Positions 12,179 through 24,780 of a DNA stretch of 64,000 bases are shown in pieces. This stretch comes from Sympetrum striolatum. Lineage: Eukaryota > Arthropoda > Insecta > Odonata > Libellulidae. Position numbers and translations under genes: made by a program. The notes beneath the pieces were generated by a model. That model saw only the letters and a list, made by a program, of their open reading frames with translations, was not told where the DNA came from and searched no databases. Numbering within the stretch: the stretch's first letter is position 1; each line of letters starts with the position of its first letter. The DNA lies in the NCBI GenBank assembly GCA_947579665.1, contig OX388347.1, positions 25,102,562 to 25,166,561 on the forward strand, read 5' to 3'.

Positions 12179-12240
12179 ATCTCTAACATATTCTAACAAT
12201 CCAATAGAAATCTCTAACATATCCTAACAATCCAAAAAAT
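12179..12240. repeat. 31-bp tandem duplication
   Basis: Copy 1 (12179-12209) and copy 2 (12210-12240) both follow the pattern ATCTCTAACATAT.CTAACA and differ at only a few positions, mostly toward the end. The two units abut exactly. Confidence 0.8.
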
Positions 12241-14601
12241 TCAATAAAAGTTTTCTTTAGTTAGTCTTTAGTTAAGCGTTTTTCAAAGTCACTACCTTTT
12301 AATTTTATAGTGAGGTGATGGGTTTAAAATAAATGGAAAATAAAATCTTATGTTATCAGAGATCCGAAAATGTACTGTGCGCAGCAAGATGCAAAAGAAA
12401 CTGATGAAAGTGCGAAGAAAGTATTTAAATATTTATAACGCATAACTGGAACGTTGAATATATAATAGAATGTGGTAATTAGAATGAAGGAGATTTTAAA
12501 ATGTAATGAAACAGCAAGAAGATGTTGGTTTAGAATTTATATGACGGAGTACATTTAGCAATTAGGTTCTTAATCATATAATGTATAAAAGATTAAAATT
12601 ATAGCTGTGAGTCTCTCAAAGAAAAAATAAGTGAAGATATTTTCTAGTGATTTACTAAGATAAGAATTTCAATATGATCGGAAACAATGGATATTTTGAT
12701 TTTCCAATGAATGCGCCGCGATGGCGGCTTACCACGAGCTTCAAAACTAAACCTTTATCAGCGATATCACTTTTGAAGTTTACTGAAGTTGTATTCTAAA
12801 GCATCCCATACAATACTGCGTTCTCAAACATTTTATGCGTTTTTAATCGCAAAATCAAAAGGTATTAATTAAGAAGCAAGTCACCAATGATATGCAGTAG
12901 AATTAACAACCTACAACGAAGGTCTTTCATCTTCAGGTTTACCGTTCCTTTTAAAAAATAAAATATTTACTTTCTGATTTTAATTATTCTTTTATTAGAG
13001 ATACTTAATTAAACAAGAAGTCTCTCAATCTGCTACAAGGTAATCATCACCCGCGGTATTAATTTATTATCACATTCGCCATTTTCACAAATTTACATTT
13101 CCCTCTATTTTCTGTAAAGTTTCTCTCGAGTCGGCTTCTCCTTTATTATTATCAATATTCATTATTCCTCTTTAGTTTTGCTAGCCTTCGCTTATATTAG
13201 TGTTTGCCAAACCGTGGACCGCCGCCGACTATTTGGTCACGTAATATTGGGCAGTGAGTGTCGTTAGTTAGATTTTTCCTTTTTTGTGCTCGTTGATAAG
13301 CATTTCATAGTGAATATATGTTTAAATTTAATAAGTAAATCATAGCTAAATTTTTAATAAGCTTTACCATAAAAAGCTCATTAAAGTATTTTACTACTTT
13401 ATTGATTGAAGCAGCGGATTACTAATTATTTTCTTTCATGGCACCGAAATGAGAACAAAATACGACGCGAGTAACATCTTGATAGTGAAAGGAGCACCTT
13501 GTAAAAATACTTAATTATCCATCTATCGGCAATCGCGTAGTGGAATATAATACATACCAATAAAGTGCTATCAGATGTTGTTAATACATTTGTATATGTT
13601 TTTGTTTTGTTGCGAACGGTACCTTCTTTCATCCAAGTAAAAGCCCACGAAGTGATCATTTGATTAAATTCACCTTCTTCTGGCAATATTTGGTATTGTT
13701 TCCTATATATATCCGACATACAGTATACGCATTTATTAATCGTAAATACATACCATCTCAATATTAGGCTTGAATACACATGTATACCTTCATAAGAGCA
13801 ATAATAAATTAATTGAGATTACAAGAAAACTAATCTGTTTATTTTGCCCCGTATGAATAGACTATATGGCGAATCTATTTGTGCAGCTCAAGATTTTAGA
13901 ATTTAGTATGTAGCACAATCTTTACATAGTATACATTAGTTATTTTAGTATTAAACCATCTCTGGTAGAGTGACCAACATCGCAGGGAAGAGTACCTTTA
14001 TTCCAATCTGCAGTCTTTTCCTTGAAATCCTAGAACTATTTGCAAGAATGACGGTTAAATAAAATTAGATATGATTTATTTCTGAATTAACTTATTATTA
14101 ACTTTCTCTTAAAACGAAAAATCCTCTTTATTACTAAAATTTGAAATTGAAACTACGTTTTTGATGCTTGAACGCAGAGTTATTCGTTTGATTACGTAGG
14201 GTATTAATGGAAATACTAAAATATTTTTAACTCCGATTTGAAACACCGCAAGACGCTTACTTTGCTTCTGAGGGGGGATTTTTGCACCAAAGAATTTTTG
14301 GCGATGTTTATTAACAAAAATATGAATTTTTGTTAGATCTGTATTTATCTCATAGACAACGCCTGATAGTACCCGTCAGAATGAAGCAAGTACCTTCTAA
14401 ACAGACATTCTTCGTGGTGTGTGACTGAATTTAGGAGTGTAGATAGTGGTAAAATTTGGTTCTTCTACTTTACAGTAATCTCAACTCCTGCAAACAGATG
14501 TAAGGTGAAAATATAAGTATTTCATTTATAATTTGCTGGCATATTGTGAATGAAAAAATGTATTGGAAGTCGTATTTTAAAAGTACAGTTTAATATGAAA
14601 C
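12241..14601. other. A+T-rich non-coding stretch
   Basis: A 117-codon minus-strand frame (13426-13779) is about the longest expected by chance at this composition and shows no motif I recognise. Small G+C patches occur at 12708-12735 (GCGCCGCGATGGCGGC, YY1/Pho-like ATGGCGGC) and 13210-13270. No repeats recognised. Confidence 0.5.
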
Positions 14602-14868
14602 GAAGTCGGCTTATCGGCAGATAAGGTTGCAGGAGGAATGAAAAAGCTCTGTGCTGCAAGGAATGAAATGTTTAGCGTTAATGATTCAGATAAGTCGTAA
14701 TTGGAGGATCATACTTCATTTCATGATTCCCTTTCTCCCATAGAATTAGATTTCTCTGAAAATGACGAAATTTCAGTCAGTAAACAGAGGTGGCAATCTA
14801 TGAAAAATAGATGGAGCGTTCGTGGTTTTCAATTAGGAAAATTGACTGTTTGCTGGGAGAATCATTGA
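14602..14868 (+). pseudogene. coding-like fragment with one in-frame stop
   Basis: An 88-codon reading frame is interrupted only by TAA at 14698-14700, with an ATG at 14638. The part after the stop is acidic and serine-rich, then basic (for example SPIELDFSENDEISVSKQRW), with codon use unlike surrounding A+T-rich DNA. That composition recalls linker regions of transposase-type or nuclear proteins, but I cannot name a family. It may be a fragment of a decayed element or a chance alignment of codons. Confidence 0.22.
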
Positions 14869-17800
14869 GTTTAATGAAAACGAAATATAGATATCTTCAT
14901 TTAAAAAACTGAAAAGCTTGGGAGTGACCGACAGCAGTTGAAAATTTAGACTACAATTAGTGTGATATCCTGGTACCCATTAAGCCACCAAAACAAATTA
15001 GTAAACGTGGCTAATTTGGTGTGCAAAAATTACATGATTATTTTTACTAATCGCTCATTTTTGTATTATCAAGTTTCAGATGTTAGATAAAATCTATAGA
15101 TTGCAATCTTTCGTATGATTATAAGAGTACCCAAATAAATTAGTTCTTTCGTTCCAATTAATGTGAACTACCTATTTAGATTCAAAGTAATTAGTCTGGC
15201 AATGCGCATTCATTAGTATACGTAAATTCCCCTCATTTAATTTCCTGCATTTCTTTATGTGTTGCTAAAAGCTACAAGGTGTGAGCTAAAAAATATAATT
15301 TTAATCAAAAGTTTGAAATATTGGCTAAGCTATGCCAACAATAATAAATAATGATTTCGGATTTATTTAATTCTTTGCTAAAACTTTCAAACAGTTTATA
15401 CTTCATAAGAGCATAAATTACTTTCAGATTTCATTATGATATGGAACTTTAGTAACCCGCTATTTCATTTCCACATTTTCATTATCAAAATTGGGAAAAA
15501 GCGCACATATCTGATTATGACTGATTAAATAGGTTTTCTGTTGATTTGAACTAAGCAAAATGATCTCACCTTGCGTATTCCTGACATTGCGGATTTTTAC
15601 TGAAATCGTACGGTTAAATTGATTTAAAATTACCACTGTATATAAAATTTTGAAATCATTCCTATCAGTTTATGCTACTCTATGAATCGTAGATTTAAAT
15701 TGGTCCTTTCCTAATTGATCTCTTTTTATCCTGAACAGTTATAATACTGGTCACCACCTTAAGTAGACGTAATATGTCCATTTGTATTATTTACTTTTCT
15801 GTTGAAGATAATTTAAGCACATATTCATAAATCTATATAAATTAGCTTTATTTAAAATCAAACTTAAACTGCATTTTATAAAATAATATAAAGTTAAGCT
15901 AGAGCCATAATTTGCACCACTTTTGTTTGTTAGCTGCTAAAATTCGCAACGAACGGAATAGGTGCTATATGGAAAAATTGAAAAAGAGAATCACAAAAAG
16001 AAAGTAATACGATGTTGAAATTGTTAGGTTACTTAGTAATAATACTTATGATGCAGAAGAGAACATGAATTATAAGCGTTTACTATAAAAGAGAAGTCAC
16101 GTATGAATTGCATAAAGCAAAATCACAAAAAAGCCTACGCGCGTTTACTCAATGTACACTTTGTCCTTCGACGGAACATTTTCAGGACCACTAGCCAAAA
16201 CTGTTCTGCTGAAACTGGAACGATAAAATTAAATTTTTGAAATAATTATGATTTTGAAAAGGAAATTTACGTTTAGTGAGTCAGTTTTTGGACATTGTTT
16301 TAATTTCAGGGGGTTTTGATAAGTAACATTATACTCGATTGTTTCAAAAATATACAAGAACTGAATTGAGATAATATTTAATATTGAAAACCCTTACGAA
16401 AGCATCCATTGGTACTCTTTGGACGCTGTAGAAAATTGTAAGTTCGAGGTTAGAGTATAATTTAATTTGGAAATACTTTTAGCTTTGAATCTTCAGAATG
16501 CAGACTGTGAATCAATTATTTAGAATCAGTAGCACCCATGAAAACTTAATGAGGAGTTACTATAGTCTCTTTACAAATACACTGGTGAAATCAAATAAGT
16601 TATATATCTCAAATGATTACTTGAGGTTTCTGTGATAAAATGAGTTTACATCACTTTCTTCAAATACTTCAAGACTTTTTTTTTAATATCAGATAGATTA
16701 TCGATACATACATAACATAGCCCAGGAAATACATTTGTAAAACAATTCATGTTATATCTAGAACTTTGAATTGACAGCTTAGTTTCAAGAAGAATCCATT
16801 AAAAAGAACATTACTCACGGGGTTAATATGCTAAACGTAGCTATCGCTTTCTTTATTTTAGGTTTATTTAATATGAATTAACATGTGACAGGAGCTTTCA
16901 ATAATCTGTATACAAAAGTTAGGTTCTGAGGAAAAAGTTTAAGCTTGTAAAAAGAATTTCATGGAATGAAAATGTATTAAGAATCAGAAATTAACTCTTT
17001 AGGTGGTGCTCTAGCTGATGTAACTTTTGTCATTACGAAAGTTTCGTTAAAAATGGGCAATCAAACATACAAGAAAGAAATTCCAAATTTTTGGCTTGTC
17101 ATAGCGATGACTTTAATGTACATAAATATCTTTGCGTATTTGAAAAATAAAAGCCTTTCAGTGAAAATAGACTAAGCTTGCGTCGATTATGAAGAGAATT
17201 TTCATACTAATTTACCGCAGATAATAGCCCTGATTTTTTATAATAACGCTATAAAATATGGCTTTATTTAGAAAGTTAGTTTAATCCGTATTCCTGTAAT
17301 TACCTACCTTATTATCTGATATAAGTGAGAAATGCCACGATGAGAAGAACATTGCAGATCCACGGTTGAACTCGATGAAAGAATTAACCGTCATAAATGA
17401 ACAAAAATCCTTCACAAAAACTAAATCACTGCTTACTTCACTCCATTTCAATCTCGCACTGGTAAGGGCTGCTCGTGGGATTACTAACAAAACCACTACA
17501 GGCAGTTTTCTCATCCCTAGCAGCTGCGGGATCTTCTGTATCAATTTGAAAACTAGTTAAATGTTTTCGTAGTGCAAAAAACAGTCCAAATACTTATACA
17601 TCATAGAGATGTTCAAAACAGCATATTTTATGTACATGGTAAGTTTTATTATTAAAAACATTAAGCTTCAGGAAGTATTAGGGTAGGGTAAGCATTGAGC
17701 TTCAGAAATTTGAGAATAATGTTTCTTTCATACAAAACTCGCCGCTTTTTCTCGTGTATCATTTTCTTTCCTCTTATATTAACCTTAGCGCTAATATTCT

Positions 17801-17915
17801 TGCATAATACATGCCACGTTTCAATCCGACTATGTCGTCCTTCAACTTCGTACATCTCCTAATTCATCGCCTTCAGCTGATTTCAGAGCAGAATATTAAG
17901 GGGCCCCATCTGCAT
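14869..17915. other. A+T-rich non-coding stretch
   Basis: Only short frames. Around 17281-17560 two frames overlap on opposite strands (87 and 64 codons) with no recognisable product. A donor-like ATG|GTAAGT lies at 17639 without an upstream acceptor. Confidence 0.5.
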
Positions 17916-18130
17916 TAGCTGCTTTGAGAGAGAAACGAAAAAAAGCCGTCTTCACTGGGTATCGAACTCGTACCTGCAGGGGCTGTAGCGCAACTATTTT
18001 TTTCGGGGACCACTCAACGGTTGCGGGCATCCAGGTTCTAGACTCGAGTTTAGGGAGTATTTCTATCCCCTTCTGCGGGGCAAATGATTTTCATACGCAA
18101 GCCACTTACTCTCTCAACTAGAGCAAGCAA
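17916..18130 (-). repeat. degraded SINE-like block
   Basis: A G+C-enriched block of about 200 bp. On the minus strand 17957-17976 gives a Pol III B-box-like core (reverse complement GAGTTCGATACCC), followed at 17997-18003 by a run of T on the plus strand. No convincing A box remains. The sudden composition change and B-box remnant favour an old tRNA-derived SINE or related repeat. The 65-codon plus-strand frame over it is unlikely to be a gene. Confidence 0.35.
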
Positions 18131-19425
18131 AAGACGTAAGACTTCCTGATCAAGGGGTATGAAGTGGCTTGAGCGGCAGCGGTGAATGTTTCTTTACCTC
18201 ATCCTGTCTGCAAAGGAAGTGGATTTTCTCTCGCTCTTTGTGTTTTGCCGCTCCATTCCATCCTAGTGATCCACAATAGAATGCTTTTTCATATTTCCAT
18301 GGTGCACTAGAAATACTTGAGAAAACATCCTTCTGTATAATTTTTATTTTAACTCCATTATTCTTATTTCGTATAATAATTATCTAACTAATATATTCTT
18401 CTGAGTACTGAATTTATTCAATCGTAAAGTGTTTTTGCAAGAATTATCGCAATGTATCTAATATCATTTGAAAAGATAAAATGAATAATATAGCGCATAA
18501 TTTTTGCTAAAAGCAGCGAAATGGATTAATGAATTATTTACTGCTTAGTAAATATTTGTTTAACATTTTGAATAAGTCGCATATAGACTCCCAATGAAAG
18601 GTGGTGTACCTTTTTTATTTCGATTATTCCTTCTATTCAATTATATTTTCGCATCGCAATATTCCTTTGGTTTAGAATAGAGCAAAGAAAATTAGGAAAT
18701 CCAGTGATGATAATGTTATAGTCAAATATCTAGCTAATGCTGATAGTAACTATTTGATAAACATCTATTTTTTGGCATTGAGTTCTGTTAAGAAAATTTC
18801 CATCCTGCTCAATTAGTTTATTTGCCCTAAAATATTGAATATCTTATTGGTTATTAAAGCCTACAGTGAATACATTTCCCTATAATTGATTTGTAAAATC
18901 AAAAATGATATATGATGATATAGAAACCAATAAAAATAAGGAAAACTTATCGTGCCTACAATACATTACTATGTATTACTTCATTATTCAAGCAACTAGC
19001 ATTTTCTCATATACTACCTCCAATTTGTTTATAGGATTGGATCGAAAACCAATTATTTAGATTAGGTGGTATTAAATACATTTAATCTGTATATACCTGA
19101 GAGAAAATTCTTATTCCAGCAATATTTCTTATTTAAAATTCTAAGTAAATACATTAGCTATCACTTCGTGCAATATTCTGATTCTAATCTGAGATCGATT
19201 TTCTACTCATTAGACAGCAAATTATTTCACCATTCGGTTCGTACGCACGAATTTAGACGTTCCTCTTTCAGGGTAATTTTTGATAAAGGTACTCTATACT
19301 TCCAAAACTGATTAATTAATACGTTTGAAAAATTAGTATCTCAAAATACTTCGGTCCTCTCTTTTACTTGTTTTAGGAAACCAAATTCAGAACTTGCGAT
19401 TGTCACATATTCTGGCATTGAGCAT
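18131..19425. other. A+T-rich non-coding stretch
   Basis: An 81-codon plus-strand frame (19066-19311) has no recognisable features. An acceptor-like TTTTACTTGTTTTAG ends near 19376. Nothing else seen. Confidence 0.5.
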
Positions 19426-20030
19426 GAATTTCACGTGTCGGCCATACTTTTTCTTTCGGAAACAAAGCCGCGGCAAAGTGTCAGAGGGGCCATTTTCCGG
19501 CTATGACACTCGGAAATAGATTCGCGGGGAGGTCGATCGATTTAAAACTAGCTCCTCATTTGGTTAATTGCCATTGCGAAAGTATTCAAACCGTCTCTTG
19601 TATCCGAGGGGAAAATCGTCCTAACGAATTTCATAGCGCATGCGCGAACGCCGTCCGTTTCTCTATGTGTGCGCTGCGGGTGTTCTTTTTCTTTTATTTA
19701 CGCGTTTCATTTGTCGTAAACATCCGCAGACAATATTACCGATTATTAACGATGCATGGCGCAAGAGTGCATGCTTAAGCCGCATTAAATTAACCGAACG
19801 ATCGATCGAGGCGAACTAACCGGAACCGTAAAAACTCGCGGACCAATCCCCGGCGAGGAAATCCTTTTTTAATCATCCCCTTTCCAGGAAATAATTGAAA
19901 GAGACCTTTTTTCCCTGTGTCCGCACGCTCGCCATGTAAGGCAACCAGTGCGCAGGCGATTGGTGTTACTGCACTTTCTCAAGGAAGCGCTCTATCTGAA
20001 TGTTAACGCGCCCTATACAAGTTGCCATCG
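19426..20030. promoter_or_regulatory. CpG-rich block 1 of a regulatory hub
   Basis: About 600 bp of markedly higher G+C with many CpGs. Visible sites: an E-box CACGTG (near 19432), a perfect NRF-1/Ewg palindrome GCGCATGCGC (19636-19645), CCGGAA near 19820 (ETS type), CCAATC near 19843 and GATTGG near 19958 (CCAAT type, both orientations). A 91-codon frame at 19503-19778 exists, but open frames are expected where stop codons are rare. NRF-1-type sites are typical of TATA-less animal promoters; use as a promoter here is inference. Confidence 0.45.
19636..19645. promoter_or_regulatory. NRF-1/Ewg palindrome GCGCATGCGC
   Basis: Exact match to the palindromic binding site of NRF-1 (erect wing in flies). 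By hand, about 0.005 such 10-mers are expected in 64 kb at this base composition; the window has two, both in the CpG-rich hub. Confidence 0.55.
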
Positions 20031-21185
20031 TTGGATAACTTTACTTTTACTGTATATTTTGAAGTGATAATCTAAAAGAGATAAGGAATCATTTTTTCAC
20101 TTATATAATTGAGCATGAAAAAGCCTCCGCGAATAGAATATAATTTTTTATACGATGAGTTTTCCATGAAAAAAGTTTGTTTTATATTTGTCTTATTGTA
20201 TATTAGTCTTATTATATGTTCGTCTAGTATTGGCTGCTACACAGAAGAGATGTGAACGCTACGCTAAAGTGACTAATTACAAAGCTTCGAGATGATGACA
20301 GGGAAAAGAGACCCTAAAGTTAATTGGATCAAAGATGAGGGGAAATGGAAAATTGGAGAAAAAAGGAAATTGGTGCGAATGGTAAGAAAGAGCGTATTGT
20401 TTGTAATATCAAAGTAAATCATTTAATATTACCAAGGAAAGGCTCGAGAATAATCGAAGGGAAATTTTAATTTTAATTAAAAATGTGTATTGTGTTTATC
20501 TGAATGAAAACTATCTCTTTTGAGTAGGGAAATAAGGAAATATTTACTTAGTGGTAATAATAAAGAAACTAGCGTAATGTAAAAAAATAAGTATGTTATA
20601 GGAATTTTATGAGCGACTTCATTTGTAGAAATGAACCGTAAACGAATTTGAATCGGAGCTTATTTATTTTTCGTGTTCATAGGATATAAAAATATATTTA
20701 TATATTTGCCGTAGAACTAATCATTCTTACACAGTGTGATTGGGATATAATGTGTAAAATCTTGTTTAGAAGCAGACGTAATTACGTAATTTACTTAATA
20801 TATATACTCAGATAAGTTGACCTCTAATTTTCCGTGTAAAAGAGAGATATAATGCTCTGAAAATATCTTCTCTTATATTTCTACAAATGCAAGACAGAGA
20901 GCACAGAGTTTAAGAAAAGTCTTATATGAATGTTTACTCTTTATTTCCTTATCTGTTAGTCTTAACTACAGCATAATTTCCGCCTAGAAAAAATGATTCA
21001 TTTTAAACTGCTAGAGATAGCTTCTATTCCAACTATTTTTACTCCTCTTTTTTATGATTTTTTCCACAGTATACATACTTCCTAGAACCCTCCTAACTTC
21101 AATATTATCTTATCCATAAAAATGCTAATGCATCACATCTTTATGGTTATGACAAAGCATTGAATAGATAGTGCTAAACGTACTA
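20031..21185. other. A+T-rich spacer between CpG-rich blocks
   Basis: No gene or repeat recognised. Purine-rich around 20280-20400. Confidence 0.5.
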
Positions 21186-21845
21186 AAACGGTCGCCATCA
21201 TATTCTGGTGCATGGAAACAGAGAGAGAGAGAGAAGTCGTAAACAACTTTTTAACGAGTGGAAAACGGAGAGTCTAACCGACCCCAAATATCCTCCGTTT
21301 CATATCCAGAAAAGAGGAGAGAGAAATGCATTGCCTTCCGTCCAACACTGGACTGAACCTGATTGGCTGCTACTTGACCAACACTATGAGGACAGAATGA
21401 GCGAAGTACACGTCTCCGACATAATTTCGCCGGCCTGACGTCGCCTGGCAGATTTTGTTCTATTGTAAATTCCCATCCCTCTCTCCCCTTCACGATTCGT
21501 TCAGTTAGCGATTTCTCACGACCCTTGACGAAAATATGCTGCGCTCCATATCGCGAGAATGGATCGCAATCTATAAATGCCCTTCTTTTCGCTTTTTTCC
21601 TCCCCTCCGCAATGCACGCGATGCGGTATTCCAGCGACTAACAATAGTTTGATCGCGATGTGCTTCAGTTTGAGAGAGAAAACCTTTTATTCCCTTCCCC
21701 CGTTGGATATCGTCCAGATGACTCGCTTTCCGATCCTCCAACAGGACATCGCAACAATGAAAAAATGCCGGATAGGCGACCACGGTACACATCTGAGGAA
21801 TTTGGACAAACGTACAGCATTTCTTCCACTTGGTGATACTTTCTG
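21186..21845. promoter_or_regulatory. CpG-rich block 2 of a regulatory hub
   Basis: Starts with a (GA)7 run at 21221-21234 (GAGA-factor-type site), followed by GATTGGCT near 21361 (CCAAT box, reverse), TGACGTCG near 21437 (CRE-like) and an initiator-like TTCAGTT near 21500. Both strands carry 70-90-codon frames that overlap one another (for example 21577-21846 plus, 21571-21792 minus). No product is recognisable and this pattern is what stop-poor DNA produces. A core promoter on the plus strand near 21500 is possible but has no TATA box or convincing DPE. Confidence 0.42.
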
Positions 21846-22795
21846 AGGATAATAAGAAAGTATTTATTTTACTATGTAATAGAGGGTTTAAAAAATCGTA
21901 ATATTTTTAATTAAGTGGTTAACTTTTTGTATGATTGAATGATATAATGCGGTGATAGAAGTGATGCCGTCTAATGGAATAATTAAATATCCAATTTTCC
22001 TTGTCCTCATCAAGTCGTATTTCCGGTCACCAGCCGCAGAGCCGAAATGTCAACTGGGAGGGAAATATTTGCTTATCACTAACGTGACTTCGTAATGCAT
22101 AAAATACAGACCTTGTAGTAAATACTCTCTGTTTGCCTAAGGAAATCCAAATGTTTTCTTTCTGAAATTCTCGGATTAGGTTCTTGTCGCTCAAATCATT
22201 AAGGTAATTAAATTAGTCTAAAAGTGTGCTTCTTCGTCAATTACTTGCAATAAAGAAATTAAAATGATGATTTCGCTGGACTATTTTGGGTTCCTAAGTA
22301 GTATATATAAAGATGAATGGATATTTTTTGAAAGAGGAATATTTAGACAATTAAGCGTCACTCTGTTGAACATCAATAAAATATAATAAAATTGAAATTT
22401 AATGTTGCTATACATAATTAGATTAGCTTAGAAATCATTCGGAAATTGAATTATTTTATAATATCGTGCACTGGACACTGGAATTAAATTAGTCATCACT
22501 GCTGATTTTACATTCTTATGAAAACAGGCTAAAAGTTTTCACTCTAAATTATTGTTAAAGGGGTCGTTTTCACTTGTCAGTAGTCCTCGTAAACACTATA
22601 TTTTACTTACATATAGTATATGATATTATTTATCATTAGAAATAAATAACGACACACCTGCAAAGAAAGGGGACCCTGGCAAATGGCCTCATTTTTCCTC
22701 ATCTAGTGTTGCCCTACACTACATAGTTAGCTATTTCTAATCCATCAATTTATTAATTTTGTTAGTCTAAAATCCGCATAGTTATAATTTTTGCT
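21846..22795. other. A+T-rich spacer between CpG-rich blocks
   Basis: No gene or repeat recognised. A slight G+C rise at 22655-22690. Confidence 0.5.
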
Positions 22796-23715
22796 ATTCT
22801 CTGCAATATGGCGCCTCTGTCGGAATTAATCCGTAAAAGAAAGCTTAATTATATCTCGGAATCGAATTCATTATTTTTCACCCGCAAACTTCTGCATCGG
22901 GTCTCCCCAACTGCAGTCATTTTTTTCCGCTGAGAGATGAAGCGACACAAAAGTAACCATTCCGCATAAAAGTCGCCTACGTAATTGGGCATTGCGAAAA
23001 TTCGGGCTTCTCAACCTACCGAGTAATCGCGTTATATTTCCCATTTGATCCCATGTTATCGTTCGCCATCTCCCCTCCTTTATCTGTCTCCCCCACCCAC
23101 GACCTCCCTCCGCTTTTTCCCGCGCTTCGCAAAAAACAAAGAAGGAACGAAAAGAAAAGAGCGCTCTCTCTTCCCCGGCACTCTCCTCCTCCTCTTTCCA
23201 CCAAAAACGCCTCCTCCGACAGTTCCTCCACACCACCACCTACGTATGCATGCACACCACCGAAACACCGCCTTCTTTTCACTTGGCGCATGCGCCTGTC
23301 CTTTTTTTCAATATCCCAAACTTTCGTCGATAAATTCCCCCGCAAAACTCTCGCTCTCCCATCCACTCCGCGCTCGAAAAATCTCCCTTCTCTCTCCCAT
23401 TCCTCGTGAAAATCTCACCCGAAAAGGGAGTTCGGAGGGGGTGGGGGGTGGAGTAATGGAAAACGAAATTATTTCCGCCCTTCCACGAACCATCCCGAAA
23501 AAAAAACGTCCTGCTATATTGAAAAATGAGCGTTTGTGACGTCCTCTGGCGGCGTGTCACGCATTTATCCCCGTTTCCGGAACGTTTTTGGGAGAAAAAT
23601 TTAAATTACGTTGCATAGCGTCGATAACTCCTCTGATTATGTTTTCGCTGCGCTATTTCCCGCGAGTCGCGCGCAGTCCATTGCGATTCGTAAAAGGGGA
23701 AGGATGATGAGATGA
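22796..23715. promoter_or_regulatory. CpG-rich, pyrimidine-skewed block 3 of a regulatory hub
   Basis: The strongest block. It holds AATATGGCGCC (22806-22816, YY1/Pho-like), a second GCGCATGCGC (23286-23295), TGACGTCC near 23537 (CRE-like) and TTTCCCGCGAG near 23656 (E2F-like). From about 23065 to 23440 the plus strand is strongly C/T-rich, with runs such as CTCTCCTCCTCCTCTTTCC. Five of six frames stay open for 60-164 codons, so the 164-codon frame at 23045-23539 is not good evidence of a protein. An unmethylated CpG-rich promoter or 5' untranslated exon is the most natural reading. Confidence 0.45.
23286..23295. promoter_or_regulatory. second NRF-1/Ewg palindrome GCGCATGCGC
   Basis: Identical 10-bp palindrome to 19636-19645, 3.65 kb away, at the edge of the pyrimidine-rich tract. 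Confidence 0.55.
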
Positions 23716-24780
23716 TTTTTCGCCAAAAGAAATACAATTACAGAAGAGAAATTTCCTCTATGAAATTTTTAAGTATAAATATTTAAAATAGTTTTTGAAG
23801 GTTTTTGTATTTTTATGCGATATTTGTAATTAAAATGTCATTAATAAGGCAGAATTAGATAATTTTTAAAGTGCATTGAACTAATTCCCATTTGCAATAA
23901 ATATTCTGAAGAAAATTGAGTTAAAATTTTATCATCATCGGTTTCCGAAATTAACCCAAATGAGACTTTCAAGCTACGGCAACTTACTTTTAAATTAACA
24001 TTTAGCTATCGATATATTCGGAAAAGTCTTACCCAATACAGAATAATATCGCTAATATAGTGAATTTTAAAGTAATGCAATTGTTATTAATTGATATTGA
24101 GCAATATGTATTTTAAATTTTTTATTTTATTCATTTTGCAGTTATTTGAAATTTTATATTATTCTTTTTTGATTTCTACTTAATTTTTTAGAACTTTTCT
24201 TTTGGTAAATGCTTCGATTTATTTAATTTCAATTTTGTTTTCTCGGTGTCATTATTTTATGATTGGATTTTCAATTTGAAGCCTGATCCGATCGGAATAA
24301 TCGGAGGTAATTTAAACACATATAATTGTGAATCCATCTTCAAAGACAAATGGGTTATCAAAGCATGTGTAAGGTATGAGTTCAGGGTTTCCTCATAAAA
24401 GAAACAATATGAAATGATTTTTTGTCTAACCAATTTAATAAGAATACAATTTATTAAGCCGATTAAATTGTACACCATCATGCTAGTTTGAGTTCTTTTT
24501 AGATAGTTCAGTCTTTATCTCTGCCTTAATTTCATTTGATGCCGTTCGTTCCTATAAGCCTTTTTACTCTTCTAAATTTAATCGTTTGGTAGAAACAAGT
24601 ACCAACGAAAAATTAGAAAAACAGATAATAAAACAAAATAAAGAAAATAGAAATTGGAATTCTGTGGGAGCATAAAAGCCTAAAGGTTAAGGTAAAAGAG
24701 TATATTTCCATTAGAACGTGACTTCTTTAATTTATAAATCCAATTTAAAGCGCTAAAAATAACGATATAATTTTACATTC
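23716..24780. other. A+T-rich spacer between CpG-rich blocks
   Basis: Very T-rich around 24110-24250. The 74-codon minus-strand frame at 24257-24481 is of chance length. Confidence 0.5.

Noticed and set aside
13426..13779. 117-codon minus-strand frame
   Set aside because: About one frame of this length is expected by chance in the window. No domain recognised.
21496..21535. core promoter with initiator and DPE
   Set aside because: TTCAGTT resembles an initiator, but the +28 to +33 position reads GAAAAT, which does not fit a DPE, and there is no TATA box.
23045..23539. 164-codon frame, the longest in the window, plus a 118-codon plus-strand frame and 122-, 116- and 93-codon minus-strand frames over it
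   Set aside because: Stops are rare in this C/T-rich, CpG-rich tract, so most frames are open. The translations are low-complexity Pro/Ser/Leu or Arg/Gly-rich with no motif.
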